Below the pieces are notes generated by a model, which saw nothing but the letters and a program-made list of their open reading frames with translations, was not told where the DNA came from and searched no databases. Shown here in pieces: positions 19,475 through 27,120 of a stretch of 64,000 nt of DNA. The stretch spans positions 1 to 64,000 of the forward strand of contig JANPER010000221.1 in NCBI GenBank assembly GCA_031423015.1, in the 5' to 3' direction. Source of the stretch: DATGPD01 sp031423015 (lineage in GTDB: Bacteria; Planctomycetota; UBA1135; UBA2386). The stretch's first letter is position 1. Every line of letters begins with the position of its first letter. The translations under genes were made by a program, and so were the position numbers.

Positions 19475-20893
19475 ATGTCTCGACTTCAAGCGATGTGGGC
19501 GGCCTTTCGGCACCCGGTTCATCCCGAGAACCGCAAGAACCTCGCGCGCGTGCGCGAGCGGGTGCCGGAGAAGTTCAAGACGCCGCAGCAGATGTATGGC
19601 GTGCACGGCGAGGGCTGCGGGGCGACCATCGGCGCGATGCCGCGCTGCGACTTTGCGTGCCGCGGTTGTTACCTCGGCGAGGACGCCAACAAGATCCCGG
19701 CGGAGGGGCTCGACGCGATCAAGGCGCAGATGCGCGTGCTGCGCCAGCAAGTTGGCCGCTGGGGCAACCTGCAGCTCACCGACGGCGAGATCACGCTGCG
19801 CCCCGAGTCCGACATCATCGAGCTGCTGCGCTACGCGCGCGAGATCCAGCTCCTGCCGATGCTGATGACGCACGGCGACACCTTCCGGCGCAACCCCGGC
19901 ATGCTCGAGCGGCTGGTGCTCGGCGGTCTGCGCGAGGTGAGCATCCACATCGACACCACGCAGCGGGGCCGGCGCGGTGACATGTATCGCTTTGCCAAGA
20001 CCGAAGAAGAACTCAATCCACTGCGCGACGAGTTCGCTGAGATGGTGCGCGAGGTGCGGCGCAAGACCAAGAAGCAGCTGCGCGCGGCGTCGACGATGAC
20101 GGTGACCAGCGACAACCTCGTCGGCGTGCCGACTGTGGTCGACTGGATGGCGCGCAACGCTGACGCGTTCTGCCTCATCAGCTTTCAGCCCATCGCGCAG
20201 GTCGGCCGTACCGAGGACGGGCTTGGCGGCACGGTCGAGATCGATCATCTGTGGCGGCAGATCAGCGTCGGCATGTGGGGCACGCCAGACCACGTGCATC
20301 GGCTCGACCGCGGCGTCACCTTCCTTGGCCACCCCGAGTGCACGCGCTACGTCACCGGCGCGGTGCGCACCAGCAACGACGGTAAGCGTGAGTATCTGTC
20401 GACGCGCGACTTCGGCGACGACAAGACCGACCAGCGCGTGCGCGCGTTCTTCAAGCGCTTTGGCGGCATCACCTTCCGCTCCGATCGTGGCGTCCTGGAG
20501 ATTGGTGCCCGCGCGCTCGGCATGCTGGCGCACGCGCCGTTCTTCTTTGGCTGGAACACGCTGCCGTACGCCTGGAAGTGGCTCAGCCGCATCGGCGATG
20601 GTCATCCGTTGCGCGCGCTCGGCGGCTTGCTCAGCAAGCGGATCAAGCTGCACGGCTTGATGTTGTCGAGTCACCACTTCATGAGCCGGCAACAGATCGA
20701 AACGCCACTCGGGCGTGAGCGTCTCGACCTGTGCATCTTCCACGTGTCGGTCAACGGCAAGATCGTGTCGATGTGCGAGGCGAACGCGCTCGGCGTGCGC
20801 GACCAGTACTACGCGGCGCTCATGCCCAAGGATGCGCCGGCGGCGCCCGTGGATCGTGAACTCGTGGGCACGGGTGCTCATCGTCGAGGCTGA
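19475..20893 (+). CDS. Radical SAM protein of unknown function
   Basis: Protein of 472 residues. The cluster motif is C-DFA-C-RG-C (CxxxCxxC, about residues 56-63), followed by YLG. The usual GGEP element appears as LQLTDGEITLRPE. Later strands (VSIHIDTTQRG, TMTVTSDNLVGVPTVVDWM, FCLISFQPIAQVGRT) fit a radical SAM barrel. The C-terminal region (about 330-450) has aromatic, amphipathic stretches (AHAPFFFGWNTLPYAWKWL, LHGLMLSSHHFMS), possibly for membrane or lipid contact, and late cysteines that might hold a second site. The ATG at 19475 follows the divergent decarboxylase. It overlaps the nucleoside hydrolase by 20 bases, which suggests a shared pathway. The substrate is unknown. Confidence 0.85.
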   Translation: MSRLQAMWAAFRHPVHPENRKNLARVRERVPEKFKTPQQMYGVHGEGCGATIGAMPRCDFACRGCYLGEDANKIPAEGLDAIKAQMRVLRQQVGRWGNLQLTDGEITLRPESDIIELLRYAREIQLLPMLMTHGDTFRRNPGMLERLVLGGLREVSIHIDTTQRGRRGDMYRFAKTEEELNPLRDEFAEMVREVRRKTKKQLRAASTMTVTSDNLVGVPTVVDWMARNADAFCLISFQPIAQVGRTEDGLGGTVEIDHLWRQISVGMWGTPDHVHRLDRGVTFLGHPECTRYVTGAVRTSNDGKREYLSTRDFGDDKTDQRVRAFFKRFGGITFRSDRGVLEIGARALGMLAHAPFFFGWNTLPYAWKWLSRIGDGHPLRALGGLLSKRIKLHGLMLSSHHFMSRQQIETPLGRERLDLCIFHVSVNGKIVSMCEANALGVRDQYYAALMPKDAPAAPVDRELVGTGAHRRG

Positions 20894-21695
20894 CAATGCG
20901 CTGGGCAGCCGGTGCGGCGATGTAGACGACGGCTTTGCGTTGGCGGCGCTGCTCGGAGGCAACGTGGCGGCGATGACGGTTGTCTCGACGTTCGGCAACA
21001 CCAGTGAGACGGAGGCCGATGCCAACAACCGGGCGCTGGTCACCGTGAGCGGCGTGCGGGTGCGGCATGTGCGCGGTGCCGCGCGGCGTGGGCAGCAAGA
21101 CGCTGAGGCAGTCACGTTGCTGTGCGACGCGGGCAAGGACGCAGTGCTGCTGGCGCTCGGGCCCCTGACGACGCTCGCGGCGGCGCTTGTGCGCAATCCC
21201 GACCTCCAGCTAGCGGGCGTCGTCGTGGTCGGCGGCGACATGCAAAGTCGCGGGCGCTGGCCGCCGCTTTGGCCGCACGAGTTCAACTTCTGTCTCGACC
21301 GCAAGGCAGCGTGTGCGGTGTTCGCCTCGCATCTGCCGCTCACGCTGGTGCCGCTCGACGTGGGCCGCCGCATGTTGCTGCCGCGACGTTACGTCGAGGC
21401 GCTGCCCGGCCGCGTTGGGGGTTACCTAGGCCACCACGCAGCCCGCCGATTGACGCGCAATCGAAGGTGGCTCCGGGTCGACGCCCTGCGTGGCTACGAC
21501 CTGCTGGCGGCGATGACCGTGCTGGCGCCCGACCTGTTGCAGTGCAGCGAGCAGCGCATTCGCCTGCACCGGCGTGCCTTCCTTGCGCGCGGCGTGGGGC
21601 GCGAGGTCAAGGTCGTCGTCGACTTCGACGCGCCGGCAATCTTGGCGACGCTGGCGGCGCGCGTGGGTCGCCTCGGCGCCCCTCCACAGGAGTAG
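20874..21695 (+). CDS. Nucleoside hydrolase family protein
   Basis: Protein of about 273 residues, starting at the GTG at 20874 (VLIVEADNALGSRCGDVDDGFALAALL). The N-terminal Asp cluster with a VDDGFALA run, the central LLALGPLTTLAAALVRNPDL and the VVVGGD strand are hallmarks of inosine-uridine-type nucleoside hydrolases. These split N-glycosidic bonds using a calcium-bound water. The acidic loop is longer than the classic DTDPGxDD (an extra ALGSRCG), so specificity may differ. HEFNFCLDRKAA supplies the usual late D/N ligands. The start lies inside the radical SAM gene, so the pair is probably translationally coupled. Confidence 0.8.
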   Translation: MLIVEADNALGSRCGDVDDGFALAALLGGNVAAMTVVSTFGNTSETEADANNRALVTVSGVRVRHVRGAARRGQQDAEAVTLLCDAGKDAVLLALGPLTTLAAALVRNPDLQLAGVVVVGGDMQSRGRWPPLWPHEFNFCLDRKAACAVFASHLPLTLVPLDVGRRMLLPRRYVEALPGRVGGYLGHHAARRLTRNRRWLRVDALRGYDLLAAMTVLAPDLLQCSEQRIRLHRRAFLARGVGREVKVVVDFDAPAILATLAARVGRLGAPPQE

Positions 21696-21816
21696 GCCGC
21701 GACAATCCTCGGTAACTCCGCATGGTCGAACGGCCAGCCGGCGCGTAGCTTTCGGTCCTTCGAGCGCCGCGAGAGTTCGCGACGCAGGCTAGCCCACGGT
21801 CTTGGTCGTTCGCACG

Positions 21817-22590
21817 ATGCTCAATCTGCCACAACACAGCGGCACCCGCGCGTGCCTGCTTCTCATGGTCGCGTTGTCTTCGTGCACCACCTACGTGCCA
21901 CCGCCCGAGGTCTCTTTGACGGGCGTCGATCCGCAGGCCGCATGGTCGCGCGTGCTGTCGGCCCATGTAGACAGCGAGGGCCGCATCGACTTCGACGCGA
22001 TGAAGGCCGACAGCCGCGACCTCGACGTCTTCGTGGCGTGGGTGGCGCTGAACGATCCGCAGTCGAAGCCGGCGCTGTTTCCAACGCGGCAGGATCAACT
22101 CGCCTTCTACCTGAACTCCTACAACGCGCTGGCGATGTACAACGTTCTGCACGCAGGTGTGCCGCCCGCCGACACCGCCAAGTTCTTCTACTTCCGTGCG
22201 CTCAAGGTGGGCGGTCGCTGGATCTCGCTCTACGACTACGAAAATCAGGTGATCCGGCCGCTGGGCGAAGAGCGCGTGCACTTCGCGCTCAACTGCATGG
22301 TGCGCGCGTGTCCGCGCTTGCCGCAGACGCCGTTTTCGGCGACGCAGCTCGACGCACAGCTAGACACAGCGGCGCGCGAGTTCTTCAACAAGCCGCTGCA
22401 CGTCGAGCTTCGCCCCAACGACAACAAGGTGCGCTTCTCACAGATCCTCGAGTTCTACACCGAGGACTTCCTGAAAAAGGCGCCGAGCCTCATCGACTAT
22501 GGCAACCGCTACCGGCAGCAAGCGATCCCGGCGGCGTTCCAGGTTGAGTTCATTCCCTATGACTGGGCACTGAATCAGAGCCCGCAGTGA
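21817..22590 (+). CDS. DUF547 lipoprotein
   Basis: Protein of 257 residues with a lipoprotein signal (LLLMVALSSC, Cys at about residue 23). The mature domain is DUF547: AFYLNSYNALAMYNVL, then FKVGGR-like FRALKVGGRWISLYDYEN, RPLGEERVHFALNCMVRACPRL and a late DFLKKAPSLIDYGN. DUF547 resembles papain-like cysteine peptidase or transglutaminase folds. The LNCMVRACP segment carries the conserved Asn/Cys/Ser region, though activity is not established. It is likely anchored in the outer or inner membrane. The next gene starts at the overlapping GTGA, so both should be co-translated. Confidence 0.88.
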   Translation: MLNLPQHSGTRACLLLMVALSSCTTYVPPPEVSLTGVDPQAAWSRVLSAHVDSEGRIDFDAMKADSRDLDVFVAWVALNDPQSKPALFPTRQDQLAFYLNSYNALAMYNVLHAGVPPADTAKFFYFRALKVGGRWISLYDYENQVIRPLGEERVHFALNCMVRACPRLPQTPFSATQLDAQLDTAAREFFNKPLHVELRPNDNKVRFSQILEFYTEDFLKKAPSLIDYGNRYRQQAIPAAFQVEFIPYDWALNQSPQ

Positions 22591-23003
22591 AGCAGCTCGC
22601 GCGCACGTTGCAGGTTCTGTTGGCGCTGCTGCTGTGCGCGACGGCGTTGGGCAAGGCCTTGGACGTGCCGGGCTTCGTCGCGGTGATCCGCACCTACGAG
22701 GCGCTGCCGGAGTTCGCCTTGTGGCCGGTCGCGGTCGGCATGATCGTCGTCGAGGCGACGCTGGCTCTGCTGCTCGCGCTCGAGGTCAAACCGCGACGGA
22801 CCGCCACCGCGTGCGCCCTGCTGCACGTGGCGTTCGCCACGTGGGCGATGATCGCGCTGGTGCGCGGGCTGCACGTGCCCAACTGCGGCTGCTTTGGGGT
22901 CTTCCTGGTGCGCCCTCTGACGTGGAGCACGGTGTGCGAGGACGGCGTGGTGGTGGCGGTGAGCCTGTTGCTCTGGCGCTTGGTACGTCCGCCGGCGTCG
23001 TGA
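22587..23003 (+). CDS. MauE/DoxX-like membrane protein
   Basis: Protein of 138 residues with four hydrophobic segments (about 7-25, 45-65, 72-92, 110-130). It has the motif PNCGCFG (about 99-105), typical of MauE/DoxX-type proteins linked to periplasmic thiol oxidation or electron transfer. The GTG start overlaps the stop of the DUF547 lipoprotein (GTGA). The pairing suggests that this protein supplies or removes electrons for the partner's cysteines, but that is an inference. Confidence 0.78.
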   Translation: MKQLARTLQVLLALLLCATALGKALDVPGFVAVIRTYEALPEFALWPVAVGMIVVEATLALLLALEVKPRRTATACALLHVAFATWAMIALVRGLHVPNCGCFGVFLVRPLTWSTVCEDGVVVAVSLLLWRLVRPPAS

Positions 23004-23047
23004 CGGTCACCGCGGTGTCGTTCAGTCGAACGGTATCCACGGTTGAT

Positions 23048-24100
23048 TCAAGCAGACTCGAGCGCAGTCGCGAGCACGGGCCAGCTGAGGAACACGGTGG
23101 TCGACGCGCCGATGGCGGTTGGCACGACAAAGTGGATTCCGTCGCCGCGGACCTTCTTGTCGCGCCGCAAGAACGGCATCAACTCGGTGGTGGGCGGCAG
23201 GGAGTCTGCTTGGAACGCGTAGCGCACTAGAAGTTGGCGAGCGCGGGCGACGTCGGCGGCGGCGAGGTGGCTGCCTTGCGCGGCGACGCTGAGCGCGAAG
23301 TGCAGGCCGCGCGCGACGGCGATGCCGTGCGGCAGCGTGTAGCCGCTGTGGGCTTCGAGTGCGTGGCCGAGGCTGTGGCCCAGATTGAGCAGACGGCGCG
23401 CGCCGCGTTCGTCGAAGTCTGACTCCACCAACGCGATCTTGGCGGTGAGCCCCAAGCGGACGCACTGCGTCAGCGTGTGGTGATCGCGGGCCAACACCGC
23501 GTCGGCGTTCGCTTCGAGCAGCGCGAACAGCTCGGCGGACAGGCCGAGCGCCACCTTGAGCAGTTCGCCGAGCCCCGAGCGAAACTCGACCTCGGGCAAG
23601 GTTTGCAAGAACGCCAGGTCGATGAGCACGAGGCGCGCGGGGTGAAAGGCGCCGACCAAGTTCTTGCCCTCCGGCAGGTCGATCGCGGTCTTGCCGCCGA
23701 CGCTGCTGTCGACCATCGCCAGCAGAGTGGTGGGCACCAGCACGAAGTCGAGGCCACGCGCGTACAGCGCTGCCGCCAGGCCGCCGAGATCGCCCACGCT
23801 GCCGCCGCCCACGACCACCAACACGGTGTCGCGGTCAACCGCAGCGCGAGCGAGCGTGCGCAGCACGTTCTCGAGCTCCGAGAAGGTCTTGGCCGCTTCG
23901 CCGCCGTGCACGGTCAAGCGCGGCTCCAGGTCGCGCAAGGCGTCGGCATGGAGCGCGCCGACGCGCGCATCAATCAGCGCAAACCGCCTGCGTCGCTCGC
24001 CGAGCCGTGCCAACATCCCGTCGAGGTCGCGCGCCGTCTCGACGCCAAGCAAGACTTCGGTGGCCGGTGCGCGCGGTGGTGCGCAGCGCAACGCAATCAC
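23048..24100 (-). CDS. aroB: 3-dehydroquinate synthase
   Basis: Protein of 350 residues. The NAD-binding GGGSVGDLGG lies at 98-107, followed by PTTLLAMVDSSVGGKTAIDLPEGKNLVG, the zinc-ligand segment SGLGELLKVAL, and LNLGHSLGHALE with its His ligand. These are the full set of AroB motifs. It converts DAHP to 3-dehydroquinate, the second step of the shikimate pathway, in the cytoplasm. The GTG start overlaps the stop of a 46-residue ORF upstream (GTGA). The C-terminus faces the MauE-like gene convergently with about 45 bases between. Confidence 0.96.
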   Translation of the reverse strand: MIALRCAPPRAPATEVLLGVETARDLDGMLARLGERRRRFALIDARVGALHADALRDLEPRLTVHGGEAAKTFSELENVLRTLARAAVDRDTVLVVVGGGSVGDLGGLAAALYARGLDFVLVPTTLLAMVDSSVGGKTAIDLPEGKNLVGAFHPARLVLIDLAFLQTLPEVEFRSGLGELLKVALGLSAELFALLEANADAVLARDHHTLTQCVRLGLTAKIALVESDFDERGARRLLNLGHSLGHALEAHSGYTLPHGIAVARGLHFALSVAAQGSHLAAADVARARQLLVRYAFQADSLPPTTELMPFLRRDKKVRGDGIHFVVPTAIGASTTVFLSWPVLATALESA

Positions 24101-24237
24101 GTCGCGCTCGCGACCGGCGTCTCCGGCGACCCTCGTCGGCGTCGCCGCCGAAGGAGCAGGCCTTCCTCGTAGCCCGAGTGGTCACGCCGGTCACGTCGGC
24201 TCAGCCCGAAGAACAACAGGATCATCACCGCGGTCAT
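24097..24237 (-). CDS. 46-residue ORF coupled to aroB, N-terminal hydrophobic segment
   Basis: This short frame starts at the ATG at 24237, 21 bases after the stop of the secreted protein at 24259-24852, and ends in a TGA that overlaps the GTG of aroB. Its product has a short hydrophobic N-terminus (MTAVMILLFFGLS) followed by a very basic stretch (RRDRRDH ... RRRRRRG) and ends in PVASAT. This resembles a tiny membrane-anchored protein with a cytoplasmic basic tail. The hydrophobic part is only about 13 residues, short for a full crossing. The tight packing between two genes on the same strand is the main support. Confidence 0.5.
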   Translation of the reverse strand: MTAVMILLFFGLSRRDRRDHSGYEEGLLLRRRRRRGSPETPVASAT

Positions 24238-24258
24238 CAGGATAACGGTACCGGGGAG

Positions 24259-24852
24259 TCAGTCCTTCTTCGTGCCCGCGGCTTCAGGCTGCTTGGCTGG
24301 CGTCGCCGTCGCTGGCTTGCCGACCACGAACGGCACATCGGCGCGTAGCGGGCCGAAATGAACGCGCAGATTGCCCTGCTTGCCCTCGGCGGCGGCGATC
24401 GGCGTGATGCTGAGCCGGCTGGCTGCGTGCTTGTCGTCGCGCTCGGTGTTCATCGCGATGGCGCAGATCTCCTGGTCCTTGTCGCTCAGGAGCACGAGGT
24501 GCCACACCAGATCCTCGTCGATGCGGAACGTGAGCTTGTAGGAGCCTGCCGACAGCGCGTTGCCGCCGAGCTGCGTGTCCTTGCTGAGTTTGAGCGAGCC
24601 CTTGAGGTAGCTCGTGATGTACTGCTCGTTGTAGTACTTGCGTGCCTGCGTTCCCCCGGCGCCTTTGTCGTTCAGTTGGCGCAGCCAGCCGCCACCGGCC
24701 GTGGTGAACGCGGCAAACGAAACCGAGACCTCGGTGTCCTTGTCGAAGGCCAGCGCATGCGTCGCGGTGGGAGCCTTCTCGTTGGTGTTGGTCTGTGCCG
24801 GCGCAATCGCGACGAATGCGCACAACGCGGCGAGGTTGGCGAGAGTGTTCAT
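24259..24852 (-). CDS. Secreted hypothetical protein, DUF2911-like fold possible
   Basis: Protein of 197 residues from the ATG at 24852, with a signal peptide (NLAALCAFVAIAPAQ). The mature part is a beta-rich domain: EVSVSFAAFTTAGGGWLRQL, GGNALSAGSYKLTFRIDEDLVWHLVLLSD, ICAIAMNTERDD and LRVHFGPLRADVPFVV. The 'AGSYKLTF...W.L.L' run recalls DUF2911 proteins, but the diagnostic core is weak. The C-terminus is a Pro/Ala/Lys linker-like tail ending in GTKKD. The frame is open upstream to 24942, but that extension overlaps the AhpD-like gene. It is the first gene of the run leading through the 46-residue ORF to aroB. Confidence 0.6.
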   Translation of the reverse strand: MNTLANLAALCAFVAIAPAQTNTNEKAPTATHALAFDKDTEVSVSFAAFTTAGGGWLRQLNDKGAGGTQARKYYNEQYITSYLKGSLKLSKDTQLGGNALSAGSYKLTFRIDEDLVWHLVLLSDKDQEICAIAMNTERDDKHAASRLSITPIAAAEGKQGNLRVHFGPLRADVPFVVGKPATATPAKQPEAAGTKKD

Positions 24853-24913
24853 TGGTGATGTGTTCGGGGGCTGGTGGATCAGCGCGCCTGCGCGCCGGTT
24901 GTCATTCGAGAGG

Positions 24914-25423
24914 TCACTCGGCGGGCTTGTCGAACAGGCCACCCAAGTGGAAGTTGGCGATGTCAGAGCGATCGACGATGGCGGCCGCCGCGACGCCGAG
25001 CGTCACCGCGATGACCTCGGAGATCTCCTCGGCGGTGGCGCCTTCCTTCTTCGCCTTGCGCAGATGCCCCTCCAGACAGCCCTTGCAGCCGTGCGACAAC
25101 GACGCGGCGATGGCGACGAACTCCTTGGTCTTGAGGTCGAGCTTCGTCTTGCCGTAGGTGGCCTTGTAGAACTTGAAGTACAGCTCCTTCAGGTCCGGGG
25201 TCAGCAACGCGTACGACCGCATCATCGAACTCGGCAGCCGCCCGTCGCCGACGATCGCCGGCTCCTTGGGGTTGCCGTGGGCTTGGCCGTTGTTCGGAGG
25301 CGCGTCGGTGGTGGGGGCTGGATGGATGGGCGATGCCTGCGTGGGAGCCGGCGCCTTGGGAGTTGGCTTCTGACCCTTGGCGGCAGACGACGGGGCGGGC
25401 GGCTTGGCGACCGGCTTTTTCAT
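24914..25423 (-). CDS. Carboxymuconolactone decarboxylase (AhpD-like) family protein
   Basis: Protein of 169 residues. The first 55 residues are a Pro/Ala/Lys-rich, low-complexity leader. From about 70 on comes the all-helical CMD/AhpD domain: LTPDLKELYFKFYKATYG, LKTKEFVAIAASLSHGCKGCLEGHLRKAKKEGATAEEISEVIAV. The C-KG-C pair (CxxC) and the following His are the AhpD-type redox site. Related proteins reduce peroxidase partners through a dithiol. No signal peptide is present. It lies about 60 bases upstream of the secreted gene at 24259, on the same strand. Confidence 0.88.
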   Translation of the reverse strand: MKKPVAKPPAPSSAAKGQKPTPKAPAPTQASPIHPAPTTDAPPNNGQAHGNPKEPAIVGDGRLPSSMMRSYALLTPDLKELYFKFYKATYGKTKLDLKTKEFVAIAASLSHGCKGCLEGHLRKAKKEGATAEEISEVIAVTLGVAAAAIVDRSDIANFHLGGLFDKPAE

Positions 25424-25525
25424 GCGGCGTTGTGTGGACGGAGACGGGACGGGACTGTCAGGCCGAAAGCTAACGATTGCCGTCCGACGAGAGGCAACGG
25501 ATTCTCTCGAAGTTGCCCGTCGACT

Positions 25526-25954
25526 TCAGCCGCGCACGCGCAGTTGCAGCTTCACCAGCAGATCCCGGTCGCCAGCGATCTCGATCGTGTGAAACGCCCG
25601 CTCGAACGGCATCCACGCGCAGTCGCCCACCATCGGTCCGGGCACCACGGCGGGCGCGGGGCAACCGGGGGCACCCGCCTGGTAGCCAAACGGCCACTCG
25701 ACCAGGCCCATGTCGCCAAACAGTTCTTTGCTGGGCGCCGATAGGTCCAGCAAGTGCAGTGGCTTCGTCAGGCCGGTCTCCGCCTTGACTTCGCGCAACA
25801 CGGCGTCCTTGAGGTGCTCGTCGAGCCCGATGGGGCCAACGACGGGTCCCATGGGCCACTCCAGCCGGGGCTTCCGGCGCAGCAAGAGGTACTCGATCTC
25901 CGCCGCCATCACGCGGAAGACAAAGACGCGCACCTTGTGGTCGAGGGCGAACAT
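25526..25954 (-). CDS. Nudix-family protein with altered Nudix box
   Basis: Protein of 142 residues. The N-terminal strands (KVRVFVFRVMAAEIEYLLLRR) and the box GPIGLDEHLKDAVLREVKAETGL (about 41-63) follow the Nudix spacing G-x5-E-x7-RE. The first Glu of the usual EE pair is Ala here (REVKAETG), so metal binding may be weakened. Later parts (VEWPFGYQAGAPGCPAP) look like a substrate-specific insertion. Normal family members hydrolyse nucleoside diphosphates linked to other groups; activity here is uncertain. The ATG at 25954 begins directly with a strand. Confidence 0.75.
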   Translation of the reverse strand: MFALDHKVRVFVFRVMAAEIEYLLLRRKPRLEWPMGPVVGPIGLDEHLKDAVLREVKAETGLTKPLHLLDLSAPSKELFGDMGLVEWPFGYQAGAPGCPAPAVVPGPMVGDCAWMPFERAFHTIEIAGDRDLLVKLQLRVRG

Positions 25955-26032
25955 GAGCCGCTCCCGCCTCTATCGTCCATGGCCCTACCAAGTTGTGGGC
26001 TCGACCAAGTTTTTTGCTGCCTGGCGTCTCGT

Positions 26033-27067
26033 TCAGGGATCCTTGCGCTCTTCGTTGTGGGCGGGCGCCTTGATGCCGCCGCTTGCCGGCAAGAGCGCAT
26101 CGCGAAGCGCCGCCTGGCCGGCGGCCTTGGCGAACTCTCTGGCCACGAAGCGCAACGAGTCCGGCAGCGACGACTTGGCGAGGCCCTCGCCCCACGAGTG
26201 GCCGCCGCCCTCGATCTTGCGCCAGGTGTGCGGCACTCTCTTCTCCGTCAATGCGGCGTCGAGCAACTCGTTGGTGCCATCGAAGCCGTAGCGATCCTTG
26301 GTGCCGGCATCGAAGTAGATCTGCAGCGTGCTGAGCTGCTCGTTGTCGTGACCCGCCACCAGAGCCAGCGGGTTGTTCGCGGCCCACAACTCCTTGTCGA
26401 TCGGGTCGCCAAACGTCTCCTCGAGCATCGGCGCCAGCCATTCGCTCTTCATCGCCTTCTTGAAGCGATCCGACAGCTTGTCGAGATCGGGCGGGAACAC
26501 CGCGGCCGAGTGCGTCGCCACCGTGGCGAATAGCTCGGGGTGCTTGAAGGCGATCTTGAGCGCGCCCATGCCACCCATGCTCACGCCCATGAGCGCGCGC
26601 TTGCTGCGATCCGCCTCGACGCGGTAGGTCGCGGCGATGTGCGCTAGCAGGTCCTTGACCACCATGTCTTCGGCGCGGCCGGAGTCCTTGCCGTTGATGT
26701 AGAAGCTGCTGCGACCCGGCGACGGGCACACCAAGATCAGCTCCGGCACCTCCTTCTTGCCGATCAAGTCGTCGAGCGCCTGGCTGCCGCCCCGATCGTG
26801 GAAGCGCATGTGGTCCTCCCACATGCCGTGCAGCCACACCACCAGCGGGTACTTGCGATCCTTGTTCTCCGCGGCGTCGTAGCTCTTCGGTAGATAAATG
26901 CCGTAGGGGATCTTGCGTGCCATCGCCTCGCTGGCGAACTCGCGCGCGGCGTAGGTGCCGCACTCGAGATCGGGCGGCGGCACGTCACCGCCGCGGCGGT
27001 TGCGTTGCGCGGGTGACGCGGCGAGAAGGCAGAAGAAAGCGAGGGCGGTGGTGGGGAGCTTGCTCAT
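26033..27067 (-). CDS. Secreted esterase-like alpha/beta hydrolase
   Basis: Protein of 344 residues with a signal peptide (ALAFFCLLAASPAQ). The domain belongs to the esterase D/putative esterase group: YGIYLPKSYD, PLVVWLHGMWEDH, a nucleophile elbow GVSMGGMGA (Ser at about 164), ALVAGHDN, and a late acid/His pair in EGGGHSWGEGL. It is expected to split ester bonds on a carbohydrate or similar substrate outside the cytoplasm. Start taken at 27067, where the signal peptide begins; the frame is open 63 bases further. The gene is divergent from folC with only about 50 bases between starts. Confidence 0.9.
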   Translation of the reverse strand: MSKLPTTALAFFCLLAASPAQRNRRGGDVPPPDLECGTYAAREFASEAMARKIPYGIYLPKSYDAAENKDRKYPLVVWLHGMWEDHMRFHDRGGSQALDDLIGKKEVPELILVCPSPGRSSFYINGKDSGRAEDMVVKDLLAHIAATYRVEADRSKRALMGVSMGGMGALKIAFKHPELFATVATHSAAVFPPDLDKLSDRFKKAMKSEWLAPMLEETFGDPIDKELWAANNPLALVAGHDNEQLSTLQIYFDAGTKDRYGFDGTNELLDAALTEKRVPHTWRKIEGGGHSWGEGLAKSSLPDSLRFVAREFAKAAGQAALRDALLPASGGIKAPAHNEERKDP

Positions 27068-27120
27068 GGCGTGCGGCAATAGCGCGCGGGATTGTAGGCT
27101 TCCCGCCGATCTCCCTCGCC

